Part shown: one piece after another, positions 1-8,130 of the stretch
Position numbering within the stretch: position 1 is the stretch's first letter
Layout: every line of letters starts with the position of its first letter
Assembly: GCF_001667505.1 (NCBI RefSeq)
Contig: NZ_LZHZ01000023.1
Coordinates: forward strand, 1 to 64,000
DNA length: 64,000 nucleotides
From: Mycobacterium sp. ACS1612
GTDB lineage: Bacteria > Actinomycetota > Actinomycetes > Mycobacteriales > Mycobacteriaceae
Direction: 5' to 3'
Position numbers and translations under genes: made by a program
Notes under the pieces: generated by a model
Database searches by the model: none
What the model saw: only the letters and a program-made list of their open reading frames with translations
Told to the model about the DNA's origin: nothing

Positions 1-78
1 CGACAAGCCACACCCCACTCGGGGGTTCTCCTCACTTCAAGCCGACACGCCTGCTACCAACCTCATGGCCAGGTACAA

Positions 79-1260
79 CTAGCCGGGCTCGGCGGCGTCG
101 AGGATGTCTGGGGGGATCGGCGAGTCCGAGTTCAGCGCCGAGAACAGCCTGCCGGCGTTGTCGCTGTCCCAGACCACGACGGAACCCGAGTCGCTGCCGG
201 TGAATTCGCCGATCGGCACGGTCGTCGTCGTGACGTCGCCGCGCAACGCCCACGCCAGCCGGGCCAGATCCCAGATGTGGTCGCCCTCGTTGACGGTCAG
301 CGCGCCGCTGGCCGCATGCGCCATCGGATACCAGAGCAGCGGGTTGAGCAGCACCGCGGGACTGGCCGCGCGATGCAGCAGCGCCGACATGAACTCGCGC
401 TGGTGAATCATCCGGTCCAGGTCGGCCCGTGGTGTGGCCCGGGAGCGGACGAAACCGAGTGCGTAGCGCCCGTCGAGCTTCTGACAACCCGCGGGCAGAT
501 CGATACCGGCGAGCGGATCGTTGATCGGTTCGGTGGGGCACATCGTCACGCCGCCTACCGCGTCGACCATCGTCGCGAAACCCTCGAAGCCGATCTCGGC
601 GTAGTGCTCGACGCGGACGCCGGTGGCCTGCTCGACGGTCTGCGTCAACAGGGTGGCGCCACCCTCGGAGAATGCCGCGTTGATCTTGTCCTGGCCGTAG
701 CCGGGGATCGGCACGTAGGAATCGCGCGGAATCGACACCATGGTGGTGGGCGTGCTCGACCCGATGCCGGGGATGTGGACGAGCAGGATCGTGTCGGTGC
801 GGCCGTTGCCCATATCGTCGCCGGTGGTCAGTTCGGCCTGCTCGGCAGGGGTCAGGCCCTGGCGGCTGTCCGAGCCAACCAGCAGCCACGTGGTGCCGCT
901 GCCTGCGGCGGGTCGCTCCCGGTAGTCGGTGAGCGCGGCGATGCGGTGCAGTGAGGTGTCCATCCACCAGCCGCCTGCGACCACCGCCACGAGGAACACG
1001 AGCAGCAAGGCCACCACGATCCGGCCCCAATGTCGTTTGCGCCGACGCTTTTTCGGCCTCGGTCGGGGCGGTGGCTGCTGGGCGACCGGGGGCGGCCGGT
1101 GTGGTGGCCTCGGCCGCGGTGGCGGCGGAGGAAGTGGTGGTGGAGGGGGTGGCGGCGTGGGACGCCGTTGGGGCGGCGGTCGGTAGTTCGGATCGCGGCG
1201 GATCACATGTGGCGGCTCCCGGCGCATCCTGGGGTCGAATGGCGGCCGGTAGTCGTTCAC
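79..1260 (-). CDS. LytR-CpsA-Psr (LCP) family cell-wall ligase-like protein
   Basis: The 393-residue protein starts with GTG. It has an extreme proline/arginine-rich cytoplasmic N-terminus (about residues 1-75), a basic KKRRRKR stretch, one membrane segment (about 80-100) and an extracytoplasmic LCP domain. LCP hallmarks visible are a GSDSRQG strand, the R-T-D-T-I-L-L segment, S-I-P-R-D-S, and a late D-L-D-R-M-I-H-Q-R motif. LCP enzymes transfer undecaprenyl- or decaprenyl-linked glycopolymers to peptidoglycan; in mycobacteria this is the galactan attachment step. I see no C-terminal LytR_C domain, so this is a short LCP paralogue. It lies 10 nt after the CPBP gene on the same strand, but a TAAGTT hexamer 7 nt before the start suggests its own leaderless promoter. 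Family is certain; substrate is inferred. Confidence 0.85.
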   Translation of the reverse strand: MNDYRPPFDPRMRREPPHVIRRDPNYRPPPQRRPTPPPPPPPLPPPPPRPRPPHRPPPVAQQPPPRPRPKKRRRKRHWGRIVVALLLVFLVAVVAGGWWMDTSLHRIAALTDYRERPAAGSGTTWLLVGSDSRQGLTPAEQAELTTGDDMGNGRTDTILLVHIPGIGSSTPTTMVSIPRDSYVPIPGYGQDKINAAFSEGGATLLTQTVEQATGVRVEHYAEIGFEGFATMVDAVGGVTMCPTEPINDPLAGIDLPAGCQKLDGRYALGFVRSRATPRADLDRMIHQREFMSALLHRAASPAVLLNPLLWYPMAHAASGALTVNEGDHIWDLARLAWALRGDVTTTTVPIGEFTGSDSGSVVVWDSDNAGRLFSALNSDSPIPPDILDAAEPG

Positions 1261-1267
1261 AGCTTCG

Positions 1268-1273
1268 AACTTA
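1268..1273 (-). promoter_or_regulatory. Candidate -10 of a leaderless promoter for the LCP gene
   Basis: TAAGTT fits TANNNT and ends 7 nt before the GTG start. It overlaps the TAA stop of the upstream gene, so it could arise by chance. Confidence 0.35.
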
Positions 1274-2059
1274 CGACAGCCAGCTCAGATGTCCCTGCGC
1301 AAGCGCGTATCCGACGTATGCCACCGAGTCGATGATCCCGTGCGCGATGATCAGCGGCCACAGCCTGCCGGTGCGCCGCCACACGTAGGCGAAGACGAGG
1401 CCCATCACCACATTGCCAAGGCCCGCGCTGAAACCCTGGTAAAGGTGGTAGGTGCCGCGCAGCAGGCTGGAGGCCAGCATGGCCGCCACGGGGTTGACCC
1501 CGAGTTGGCGCAGTCGGATGAGCAGGAACGCGATTATGACGACTTCCTCTGCCCAGCCGTTGGCGAACGCGGTGAGCAGCAGCACCGGAATCCGCCACCA
1601 GGTGTCGTTGAGTTCCGCTGGTTCGACGTGCGCGCTGAGGCCAAGCGCCCGCGCGGCCAGATACAGGCCCAGTCCCGGCACGCCGATCAGCGCCGCCAAA
1701 CCCATGCCGCCGAGTACGTCGGGGCGCCAGCGCAGCTTGTCGATGCCGATCTTCGAGGGACCAAAACCGCTGCGCCACAACAGGTATACCGCAAGCCAAC
1801 CCCATGCGACGAGCTGGAATGTGACGGCTAGGTTGAGGCCGAGGTCGATCAGGTCGAAGGGGGAGCGGCGTGGGTTGAGCGCCACCCGCTGGCCGGCGAG
1901 GCCGAGCAGCACCGCCTCGATCAGTTGAAGGAACGCGGTATAGGCCGACAGCCCGAACGTCACCGCCAGCACGACGGCGATCTCGATGCGCACGCCGCGC
2001 CGCTGCGGTTCGGTCAGTTCGTCGGGCGGCCTTGTCACCGGAGATACGGTAGCGGCCAC
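1271..2059 (-). CDS. CPBP-family intramembrane protease-like membrane protein
   Basis: This 262-residue polytopic membrane protein begins with GTG. The CPBP (CAAX protease and bacteriocin-processing, Abi) fold is suggested by G-W-A-E-E-V-V-I-I-A in a late membrane segment, then G-T-Y-H-L-Y-Q-G, then I-A-H-G-I-I-D. These correspond to the glutamate pair and the two histidine motifs of the family. The usual EExxxR arginine is not present: the position after E-E-V-V-I is Ile. The Phe four residues before the first His is Arg. It could be a divergent protease or a non-proteolytic member. It precedes the LCP gene in the same direction. Substrate unknown. Confidence 0.75.
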   Translation of the reverse strand: MAATVSPVTRPPDELTEPQRRGVRIEIAVVLAVTFGLSAYTAFLQLIEAVLLGLAGQRVALNPRRSPFDLIDLGLNLAVTFQLVAWGWLAVYLLWRSGFGPSKIGIDKLRWRPDVLGGMGLAALIGVPGLGLYLAARALGLSAHVEPAELNDTWWRIPVLLLTAFANGWAEEVVIIAFLLIRLRQLGVNPVAAMLASSLLRGTYHLYQGFSAGLGNVVMGLVFAYVWRRTGRLWPLIIAHGIIDSVAYVGYALAQGHLSWLS

Positions 2060-2126
2060 AGGTGTCTAGACGATGGTCGGTTCTGGCCTCGCTGGGTCCC
2101 CTGCCCTACGGGCGTGGGCCCACCTC

Positions 2127-2142
2127 GGCGCCCTTAGGCGCC
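2127..2142 (-). terminator. Short GC hairpin between the DUF2470 and CPBP genes
   Basis: GGCGCC, a 4-nt loop (ctta) and GGCGCC form a 6-bp stem, 27 nt downstream of the DUF2470 stop on the minus strand. There is no T-tract, so it is at best a mycobacterial-type terminator or an attenuator. Confidence 0.3.
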
Positions 2143-2168
2143 TGCGATGCGCACTCGGCCGCCACCTC

Positions 2169-2930
2169 CTAGAGTCGACGGGCGCGCAACCCGTTGAGGA
2201 ACGGGCAACCCATCAGGATGCGAATGGCCTGGCTGAGACCGGTCACGTCGTCCACCGGTCGGGGGAACGGCAGCCGGACGTCGTGGTCGCCGTCGTCGCC
2301 TTCGACCCGCAGTTGCACCCCGTACCGGTCGAGGCCGAGCGGCCGTACCCGGCCGCGGCGCAGCGGCATCGGCAACCTGCTGGCCAACCGGTCGACGACC
2401 TCGCGGTGCGCTGACTCCATGTGCTTGAGCCAGCACGACTCCATCGCACAGAACGGATCGGGTTTGGCGTTGAGCAGCGCCCCGACGCCGACCGCCTCGG
2501 CGCCGGTGGCATCGGCGACCACCACCGACTCGATCTCGAGCCGCATCAGCGAGTAGTCGGAATTCACCTGCAGCAGAGCAGGACTCGGGTCTTCGGAGGC
2601 GATCAGGTCGAGCAGGGCGGCGACTTCACCGTCGGGGACGCCGTGCAGTCGGCCTCGGATCCACACCAGCGATCGCACAGGTTCGCGCAGTGGCAGTGGG
2701 GCGTAGTCGGTCATCTCGAGCACCGCCTGCACGCCGGCGGCGCCTGCCGCCACCACCATTGGAGCCACGATGCCGTCGACCGGTGCCGTGATCGCGAACG
2801 ACCCGTCGTCGAGCAGGTGGTGCACGGGGGAGCAGATGGGCTCGAGACCCTCGACGGCGAGCATCGCGTCGCCGGCCCGCGTACATGCGCTGCGGATTCG
2901 TTCCGCCGTCGTGGGTGCTGCTGCTGCCAT
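2169..2930 (-). CDS. Iron-regulated DUF2470 / haem-oxygenase-like split-barrel protein (Rv3839 type)
   Basis: The 253-residue protein starts at the ATG with a GGAAGG ribosome-binding site 7 nt upstream; a longer reading to 3020 exists but would run through the regulatory site. The C-terminal third, from V-V-D-R-L-A to the end, resembles DUF2470, a domain found on HugZ-like haem-utilisation and FMN-binding split-barrel proteins. The position next to pheA matches Rv3839 of M. tuberculosis, an IdeR-repressed gene. A 19-bp IdeR-box-like palindrome lies 18-36 nt upstream, so expression under iron limitation is expected. Enzymatic activity is unproven; a role in haem-iron handling is inferred. Confidence 0.75.
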   Translation of the reverse strand: MAAAAPTTAERIRSACTRAGDAMLAVEGLEPICSPVHHLLDDGSFAITAPVDGIVAPMVVAAGAAGVQAVLEMTDYAPLPLREPVRSLVWIRGRLHGVPDGEVAALLDLIASEDPSPALLQVNSDYSLMRLEIESVVVADATGAEAVGVGALLNAKPDPFCAMESCWLKHMESAHREVVDRLASRLPMPLRRGRVRPLGLDRYGVQLRVEGDDGDHDVRLPFPRPVDDVTGLSQAIRILMGCPFLNGLRARRL

Positions 2931-2947
2931 CGCCCCGCCTTCCGTAG

Positions 2948-2966
2948 TGAGGTAAGCCTTACTTAA
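2948..2966 (-). promoter_or_regulatory. IdeR (iron box) operator
   Basis: On the minus strand the site reads TTAAGTAAGGCTTACCTCA and matches 15 of 19 positions of the mycobacterial iron box TTAGGTTAGGCTAACCTAA. Placement just upstream of an Rv3839-type gene fits repression by iron-loaded IdeR. Confidence 0.75.
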
Positions 2967-3031
2967 CAAGATCGGCGGCGAGGCCGCAAGACCTACCGCC
3001 GCGGCGCCAGGGGCGGTCACCGCACACCGGA

Positions 3032-3037
3032 TAGTGT
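3032..3037 (+). promoter_or_regulatory. Candidate -10 of a leaderless pheA promoter
   Basis: TAGTGT fits TANNNT and ends 6 nt before the GTG start. No Shine-Dalgarno sequence is visible, which fits a leaderless transcript. Confidence 0.5.
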
Positions 3038-3043
3038 GGAAAT

Positions 3044-3955
3044 GTGCCGCGCATCGCCTATCTCGGACCCGAAGGGACGTTCACCGAGGCGGCGTTGCTG
3101 AAGATGGCCGTCGACGGTCTGGTCCCCGGCGGTTCCGGCATCACACCGGACGCGGCCGCGAGCCCGCAGGTCGCGCTGGAGATGGTTCGGTCAGGTGACG
3201 CGGACTACGCGTGCGTGCCGATCGAGAACTCCATCGACGGGTCGGTGCTCCCGACACTGGACAACCTCGCCACCGGTGTGCCGGTGCAGATCTTCGCCGA
3301 GACGACGTTGGACGTCGCGTTCACCATCGCGGTGCGAGCCGGTGTCACCGAGCCCGTGTCTATCGCCGCGTATCCGGTGGCGCGCGCCCAGGTGCAGCGC
3401 TGGGCGGCCGAGCACCTGAGCGAGGCGAAGTTCCAGGCGGCCGACTCCAACGCCGCGGCAGCCGTCGACGTGGTCGAGGGCCGGGCGGACGCTGCCGTCA
3501 CCACCGCCTTGGCCGCCGACCGTCACGGGCTGACCGCGCTGGCCACCAACGTCGTCGACGAGCCCAACGCGCGCACCCGGTTCGTGTTGGTCGGCAGGCC
3601 GGCCCCGCCGCCGCAGCGCACCGGATCCGACCGCACCTCGGTGGTGCTGCGCCTGGACAACGTTCCCGGCGCACTGGTCTCCGCATTGACCGAATTAGCG
3701 ATCCGCGACATCGACCTCACCCGCATCGAATCCCGGCCCACCCGAAAGGAGTTGGGCACCTACTTCTTCTTCCTCGACTGCGTCGGCCACATCGCCGACG
3801 AAGCGGTCGCCGAGGCACTTAAAGCGCTGCACCGTCGTTGTGCAGACGTGAGATTCTTGGGTTCTTGGCCGACAGGGTCGGATGCAGGGGCGGCACCGCC
3901 GAAACTCGACGAGGCATCGGAGTGGTTGGCGCAGCTTCGTGAGGGCAAGCCGTGA
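3044..3955 (+). CDS. pheA: Prephenate dehydratase
   Basis: This 303-residue cytosolic enzyme converts prephenate to phenylpyruvate in phenylalanine synthesis. The N-terminus IAYLGPEGTF, the internal IENSIDG and the catalytic TRF motif (residues 178-180) identify the prephenate dehydratase domain. An ACT regulatory domain follows from about residue 195, with the ESRP phenylalanine-binding motif at 229-232. There is no chorismate mutase domain, as in M. tuberculosis PheA. Its stop overlaps the start of the following phosphoglycerate-mutase-like gene by 4 nt (GTGA), so the two are probably co-translated. Feedback inhibition through the ACT domain is expected from the family. Confidence 0.97.
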   Translation: MPRIAYLGPEGTFTEAALLKMAVDGLVPGGSGITPDAAASPQVALEMVRSGDADYACVPIENSIDGSVLPTLDNLATGVPVQIFAETTLDVAFTIAVRAGVTEPVSIAAYPVARAQVQRWAAEHLSEAKFQAADSNAAAAVDVVEGRADAAVTTALAADRHGLTALATNVVDEPNARTRFVLVGRPAPPPQRTGSDRTSVVLRLDNVPGALVSALTELAIRDIDLTRIESRPTRKELGTYFFFLDCVGHIADEAVAEALKALHRRCADVRFLGSWPTGSDAGAAPPKLDEASEWLAQLREGKP

Positions 3956-4638
3956 GCGGTCGGCTGGTCCTTGTCCGGCACGGACAGTCACACGCCAACG
4001 TCGACCGTCGGCTCGACACCCGCCCTCCTGGCGCCGAACTGACCGACGTCGGTCGCAATCAGGCGCGCGCGTTCGCCCGCGGCCTGCCGCACACCCCGGC
4101 GATGATCGCTCACTCCGTCGCGGTGCGCGCCGCACAGACCGCAGCGGAGATCAGCACCGAACTCGGCCTCGAGCCGTTGGATTTCGAAGGCCTTCACGAA
4201 GTGCAGGTCGGTGAACTCGAAGACCGCAACGACGACGAGGCGATAACCGAATTCGAGACGGTGTACCAGCGTTGGCACGAGGGCGAATTGAACGTCCCGA
4301 TGCCAGGTGGCGAGACGGGCAACGAGGTGCTCGACCGGTATGTCCCCGTGCTCACCCAACTGCGGATGCGCTATCTCGACGACGACGCATGGCACGGCGA
4401 CATCATTGTGGTCAGTCACGGCGCGGCCATCCGGTTGGTGTCGGCCGTGCTGGCCGGTGTGGAAAGCAGCTTCGCGCTCGACCATCACCTGGCCAACACC
4501 GAATCCGTTGTGTTGTCGCCGATTACCGACGGACGCTGGAGCTGTGTGCAGTGGTCGACGCTGACGCCGCCGTTCTACCCGGAACCGGATGTGCACCCGG
4601 TGGAGGATGCGCTGTCGTCAGCCGACCCGATGGGCTGA
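3952..4638 (+). CDS. Phosphoglycerate mutase / histidine phosphatase family protein (Rv3837c type)
   Basis: The 228-residue protein begins VSGRLVLVRHGQSHAN with the catalytic RHG triad at residues 9-11. A second active-site histidine lies in V-V-S-H-G-A-A-I-R. This marks the histidine phosphatase superfamily, which includes cofactor-dependent mutases and many small-molecule phosphatases. It is coupled to pheA by a GTGA overlap, an arrangement shared with Rv3838c-Rv3837c. The substrate cannot be read from sequence; glycolytic mutase activity is not assured because mycobacteria keep a separate gpm1. The 3' end overlaps a convergent small gene by 21 nt. Confidence 0.9.
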   Translation: MSGRLVLVRHGQSHANVDRRLDTRPPGAELTDVGRNQARAFARGLPHTPAMIAHSVAVRAAQTAAEISTELGLEPLDFEGLHEVQVGELEDRNDDEAITEFETVYQRWHEGELNVPMPGGETGNEVLDRYVPVLTQLRMRYLDDDAWHGDIIVVSHGAAIRLVSAVLAGVESSFALDHHLANTESVVLSPITDGRWSCVQWSTLTPPFYPEPDVHPVEDALSSADPMG

Positions 4639-4812
4639 GATCCGGACACCGCACGTGCATCCGACCGCGTCGCAGTCGACGCTGAACGCGTGCATCACCT
4701 CGGGGGTGAGGCAGCCGTCCTCCGTGCACTCAGCCCGGTGCCAGGCGTGGTGGATGACGGTGCCGTGACAATGCTCGAGCCCCGCCAGACACTCGCGGCA
4801 CTCCGTACTCAT
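4618..4812 (-). CDS. Small Cys/His-rich conserved-looking protein
   Basis: The 64-residue protein runs from MSTECRECLAG to ISAHRVG. It has eight cysteines in pairs (C-R-E-C, C-T-E-D-G-C, C-D-A-V-G-C-T-C) and several histidines (C-H-G-T-V-I-H-H, W-H-R). This pattern fits metal binding, probably zinc, but no known family is recognised. I chose the internal ATG because the upstream reading lacks this character. It overlaps the end of the convergent mutase-like gene and follows the mini-metallopeptidase gene by 82 nt on the same strand. Function unknown. Confidence 0.55.
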   Translation of the reverse strand: MSTECRECLAGLEHCHGTVIHHAWHRAECTEDGCLTPEVMHAFSVDCDAVGCTCGVRISAHRVG

Positions 4813-4894
4813 GTGGGCCAGTGTCTCGCGCGAGCAGACGCAAACGGCCCCAAATCCGCGGCGTGTCGGAGCTTTTTGCGTCTGTGCGCGCACA

Positions 4895-5245
4895 CTAGCC
4901 CCAGCCCAGTTCGTGCAGTCGCTCGTCGTCGATGCCGAAATGGTGGGCGATCTCGTGAATCACCGTGATCGCGACCTCGTCGACCACCTGGTGTTCGTCA
5001 TCGCACACGTCGAGTAGCGCGTCGCGGTAGATGGTGATCGTGTCGGGTAGCGAGCCCGCGTAGTAGGAATCGCGTTCGGTCAAGGCCACACCCTGGTACA
5101 GGCCGAGCAGGTCGGGCTCGTCCGGATGGCGGTCTTCGACCAGCACCACGACGTTGTCGATCGCCGCGGCGAGCTCGGGCGGGATCAGATCGAGTGCGTC
5201 GGAGACCAGTTCTTCAAACCGCTGCGGGCTCATCCGCACCACCAT
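4895..5245 (-). CDS. Zincin-like metallopeptidase (Rv3836 type, minimal M-family)
   Basis: The 116-residue protein has a zinc-binding HEIAHHFGIDD motif near its C-terminus, of the HExxHxxGxxD type, and an N-terminal M-S-P-Q-R-F-E-E-L-V helix. This is the compact predicted metallopeptidase family found next to the septum-formation gene in mycobacteria (Rv3836 after Rv3835). The ATG used lies 4 nt past the upstream stop; a second ATG at 5233 has a better GGTGG ribosome-binding site and would give 112 residues. Its substrate is unknown. Cytosolic: no signal or membrane segment. Confidence 0.85.
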   Translation of the reverse strand: MVVRMSPQRFEELVSDALDLIPPELAAAIDNVVVLVEDRHPDEPDLLGLYQGVALTERDSYYAGSLPDTITIYRDALLDVCDDEHQVVDEVAITVIHEIAHHFGIDDERLHELGWG

Positions 5246-5249
5246 GCCG

Positions 5250-6710
5250 CTACGGCGCCGGCGGTGGCGGAAGCAGCGCCGCCGGGTCGCCTGGCGGTGG
5301 TGGCGGTGGCGGTGCAGCCTCCGGGGGCGGAGGCGGACCAGGCGGCGCACCCGGAGGCGGAGCGCCTGGAGGCGGAGGAGCATCCGGTGGCGGCGGTCCG
5401 TCCAGCGGCGCACCCGGCGGCGGAGGCGGACCGTTGAGGAACGTGTTGCCATCAGGTGGCGGCGCGGCGGCGGACGACGCGGTGCTCGTCGTGGACTGGC
5501 TGCCGCTGGAGGACTGCTGGCCCGGCATGTGCTGGGTCTGCTGGCTGCTGTCGTCGCTCTGGCTGGTGCTGTACTGCGACTGCGACTGCGACTGCGACGG
5601 TGACGACGTGTCCTGCGGCGGTTCGATCGCGGGGATCGGCGGCAGGTTCAGCCGATCCACCGGGATGTCGGGCGGGGCGACCGGCGGCTGCCCGTTGATC
5701 ATCAGCGGGCCCTTGGCGCTGTTGAGCAGCGTCGACCACCCGCCGTTGCCCAGCGTCGCGCCGATGCTGCACGACACCTGGTGGCTGCCCGCCGCCCAAC
5801 TCGGCAGCGAGATGGTGCTGTAGATGAGCGTCAGAGTGGTGCTGCGCAACTGGATCGGCGCCAGGTAGGCGTCGGTCATCCGGGTGCACGCGTCCTTGAT
5901 GAAGCTGTCCTGGTCGGGTTCCGGCGGCAGCCCCTGGGGGAACTTCTCGGCCAGATTGACCGCTCCGGTGACCTCCATCGCGTGCGGGGCGGCGCAGTCG
6001 ACCGGGATGTCGGTGGGTTGGTTGGTGCCGGGGTCGATGCCGAGGCAGGTGCCCGCGGGCCACACCTTCGACTGGTCGACGTCGGCGACCTTGCCCTTGA
6101 ACGCCAACTGCTGGTTGTTCGGCCCTGGCAACTGCAGACCGCACAACATGCGACGCTCACCCTGTTGACGCCACGCCTTGTCGCCCGACCACAGCATGCT
6201 GACGGTGAACCGGCTGTTCGGGTCGAAGCGGGCGCCGAGGTAGTTCTTGACGGCCGCCGAGCACTGTTCCTGGCTGATCTGCTGGATCCTGGCCGGCGAC
6301 GGCGGCGCCGCGTCTGGGCCGTACTCGCTGCCGGGGAACGTGCGCATGTCCACCGACTCGGCGACCTCGAAGCGATGCTCGTCCTTGCAGTCGACGATCT
6401 GCGCCGCGTCGGGGGTGCGGTCCGGCCAGTTGAGGCAGTCACCCGCCTTGGCATGGTTGAACGTGTCGTTTCCGTGCGGGCCCAGGGAGATGGTGCTGGC
6501 GGTCAGACCGCTGGGGTCACTGGTCGGCAGCGCGGTGATCAGTCCCGCTATGAGCAGACCACCGAGCGCGGTCAACAGCAGCGCACGGCGCGTCGGCGTA
6601 GCTTGCAGACTCTGCCACCACGCCATCCGCTCCGACGGCTGTCCGACCTCGCTGTCTTGCGAGTCCACGAGGGTTCCCTCGCGCTCGGGTGCCTCCAACA
6701 TCCGCTCCAT
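5250..6710 (-). CDS. Septum-formation family membrane protein (Rv3835 type)
   Basis: From the ATG at 6710 the protein has 486 residues. It has a cytoplasmic N-terminus, one membrane segment ([16 protein letters not shown]) and two extracytoplasmic cysteine-containing repeats of the Septum_form type, with motifs such as G-D-C-L-N-W, C-x3-H and A-G-T-C-L-G. A very long low-complexity tail follows, first Ser/Gln-rich and then almost pure Pro/Gly/Ala. The tail is encoded by GGC/GGT-rich repeats at about 5253-5440 and probably spans the cell wall. It is followed 4 nt later by the metallopeptidase gene and is divergent from serS. Role in septum or envelope maintenance is a family-level inference. 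Confidence 0.8.
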   Translation of the reverse strand: MERMLEAPEREGTLVDSQDSEVGQPSERMAWWQSLQATPTRRALLLTALGGLLIAGLITALPTSDPSGLTASTISLGPHGNDTFNHAKAGDCLNWPDRTPDAAQIVDCKDEHRFEVAESVDMRTFPGSEYGPDAAPPSPARIQQISQEQCSAAVKNYLGARFDPNSRFTVSMLWSGDKAWRQQGERRMLCGLQLPGPNNQQLAFKGKVADVDQSKVWPAGTCLGIDPGTNQPTDIPVDCAAPHAMEVTGAVNLAEKFPQGLPPEPDQDSFIKDACTRMTDAYLAPIQLRSTTLTLIYSTISLPSWAAGSHQVSCSIGATLGNGGWSTLLNSAKGPLMINGQPPVAPPDIPVDRLNLPPIPAIEPPQDTSSPSQSQSQSQYSTSQSDDSSQQTQHMPGQQSSSGSQSTTSTASSAAAPPPDGNTFLNGPPPPPGAPLDGPPPPDAPPPPGAPPPGAPPGPPPPPEAAPPPPPPPGDPAALLPPPPAP

Positions 6711-6809
6711 TGTGACAGGCGTGTCAGGGGCTGTGACAAGTGATGCGGATGTAACGTTACGAGGTTGTGGCTGCCCGGGGGTCAGGGCGCCGCGCTCGCC
6801 ACGCAAAAG

Positions 6810-6815
6810 TAGGGT
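6810..6815 (+). promoter_or_regulatory. Candidate -10 of a leaderless serS promoter
   Basis: TAGGGT fits TANNNT and ends 7 nt before the GTG start of serS; no ribosome-binding site is seen. Confidence 0.5.
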
Positions 6816-6822
6816 TGCGGCC

Positions 6823-8088
6823 GTGATCGACGTCAAGCTACTGCGCGAAAATCCGGACGTGGTGCGCGCATCTCAGCGGGCCCGCGGCGAAGACCCTGGC
6901 CTAGTCGATGCGCTCGTCGAAGCCGACGCCGCCCGCCGGTCGGCGGTGTCGGCCGCGGACACCCTGCGCGCCGAGCAGAAGGCCGTGAGCAAGAAGGTCG
7001 GCAAGGCGTCGCCCGCTGAGCGGCCAGCGCTGCTGGAACAGGCCAAGGCGTTCGCCGAGAAGGTGAAGAACGCCGAGGCCGCCCAGGCCGAGGCCGAAAA
7101 GGCTTTCACCGCAGCGCATATGACGATCTCCAACGTGATCATCGACGGGGTGCCTGCGGGCGGCGAGGACGACTTCGCGGTGCTCGACATCGTCGGCGAG
7201 CCGCGCGCCATCGACAACCCCAAGGATCACCAGGAACTCGGGGAATCGCTCGGCCTGCTCGACATGGAGCGCGGCGCCAAGGTGTCGGGGTCGCGGTTCT
7301 ACTTCCTGACGGGTGCAGGCGCGCTGCTTCAGCTCGGCCTGCTGCAACTCGCGGTGCGACTGGCCACCGAGAACGGCTTCACGCTGGTCATCCCGCCGGT
7401 GCTGGTACGTCCCGAGGTGATGGCGGGCACCGGCTTCCTCGGTGCACATGCCGAGGAGGTCTACCGGCTCGAGGCCGACGACCTCTATCTGGTCGGCACC
7501 TCCGAGGTGCCGCTGGCCGGCTACCACGCCGACGAGATCATCGATCTGTCCGACGGGCCGTTGCGCTACGCGGGCTGGTCATCGTGCTTCCGCCGCGAGG
7601 CAGGCAGCTACGGCAAGGACACCCGCGGCATCATCCGGGTGCACCAGTTCGACAAGGTCGAGGGCTTCATCTACTGCAAGCCCGAAGACGCGGAGGCCGA
7701 GCACCAGCGGCTCCTCGGCTGGCAGCGTCAGATGCTCGCGCAGATCGAGGTGCCGTATCGGGTAATCGACGTCGCCGCAGGCGATTTGGGGTCATCCGCG
7801 GCGCGCAAGTTCGACTGCGAGGCGTGGGTCCCCACGCAGGGCACCTACCGCGAGCTGACGTCGACGTCGAACTGCACCACCTTCCAGGCCCGCAGGCTTT
7901 CGGTGCGTTACCGCGACGAGAACGGCAAGCCGCAGACCGCGGCCACCCTCAACGGCACTCTGGCCACCACACGGTGGTTGGTCGCGATCCTCGAAAACCA
8001 TCAGCAACCCGACGGCAGTGTGCGGGTGCCCGACGCGCTCGTGCCGTATGTCGGGACCGAACTGCTCGAGCCGAAGGTTTCGCGCTAG
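6823..8088 (+). CDS. serS: Seryl-tRNA synthetase
   Basis: The 421-residue class II aminoacyl-tRNA synthetase charges tRNA-Ser. The start is the GTG of [11 protein letters not shown]; an open frame continues upstream but lies antisense to the septum gene. The N-terminal coiled-coil arm (about residues 25-105, Ala/Glu/Lys-rich) binds the tRNA. The catalytic core shows motif 2 ([14 protein letters not shown]) and motif 3 (N-G-T-L-A-T-T-R). Length agrees with mycobacterial SerRS (about 419). Confidence 0.98.
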   Translation: MIDVKLLRENPDVVRASQRARGEDPGLVDALVEADAARRSAVSAADTLRAEQKAVSKKVGKASPAERPALLEQAKAFAEKVKNAEAAQAEAEKAFTAAHMTISNVIIDGVPAGGEDDFAVLDIVGEPRAIDNPKDHQELGESLGLLDMERGAKVSGSRFYFLTGAGALLQLGLLQLAVRLATENGFTLVIPPVLVRPEVMAGTGFLGAHAEEVYRLEADDLYLVGTSEVPLAGYHADEIIDLSDGPLRYAGWSSCFRREAGSYGKDTRGIIRVHQFDKVEGFIYCKPEDAEAEHQRLLGWQRQMLAQIEVPYRVIDVAAGDLGSSAARKFDCEAWVPTQGTYRELTSTSNCTTFQARRLSVRYRDENGKPQTAATLNGTLATTRWLVAILENHQQPDGSVRVPDALVPYVGTELLEPKVSR

Positions 8089-8103
8089 CGGCGCGGGGTA
8101 TCG

Positions 8104-8121
8104 CCTCGGGAACCACCGAGG
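8104..8121 (+). terminator. Hairpin downstream of serS
   Basis: CCTCGG, a 6-nt loop (gaacca) and CCGAGG form a perfect 6-bp stem 15 nt after the serS stop. It lacks a T-tract and overlaps the ribosome-binding site of the following alcohol dehydrogenase remnant, so it could be either a terminator or a translational block. Confidence 0.4.
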
Positions 8122-8130
8122 AGGAAACCC

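Noticed and set aside
1..78. Possible gene end or small RNA at the left edge
   Set aside because: The 78 nt show no convincing coding frame or hairpin and are too short to judge.
6247..6822. N-terminal extension of serS by 192 codons
   Set aside because: The extension is antisense to the septum-formation gene; known SerRS proteins begin at V-I-D-V-K-L-L, which has a -10 hexamer 7 nt upstream.
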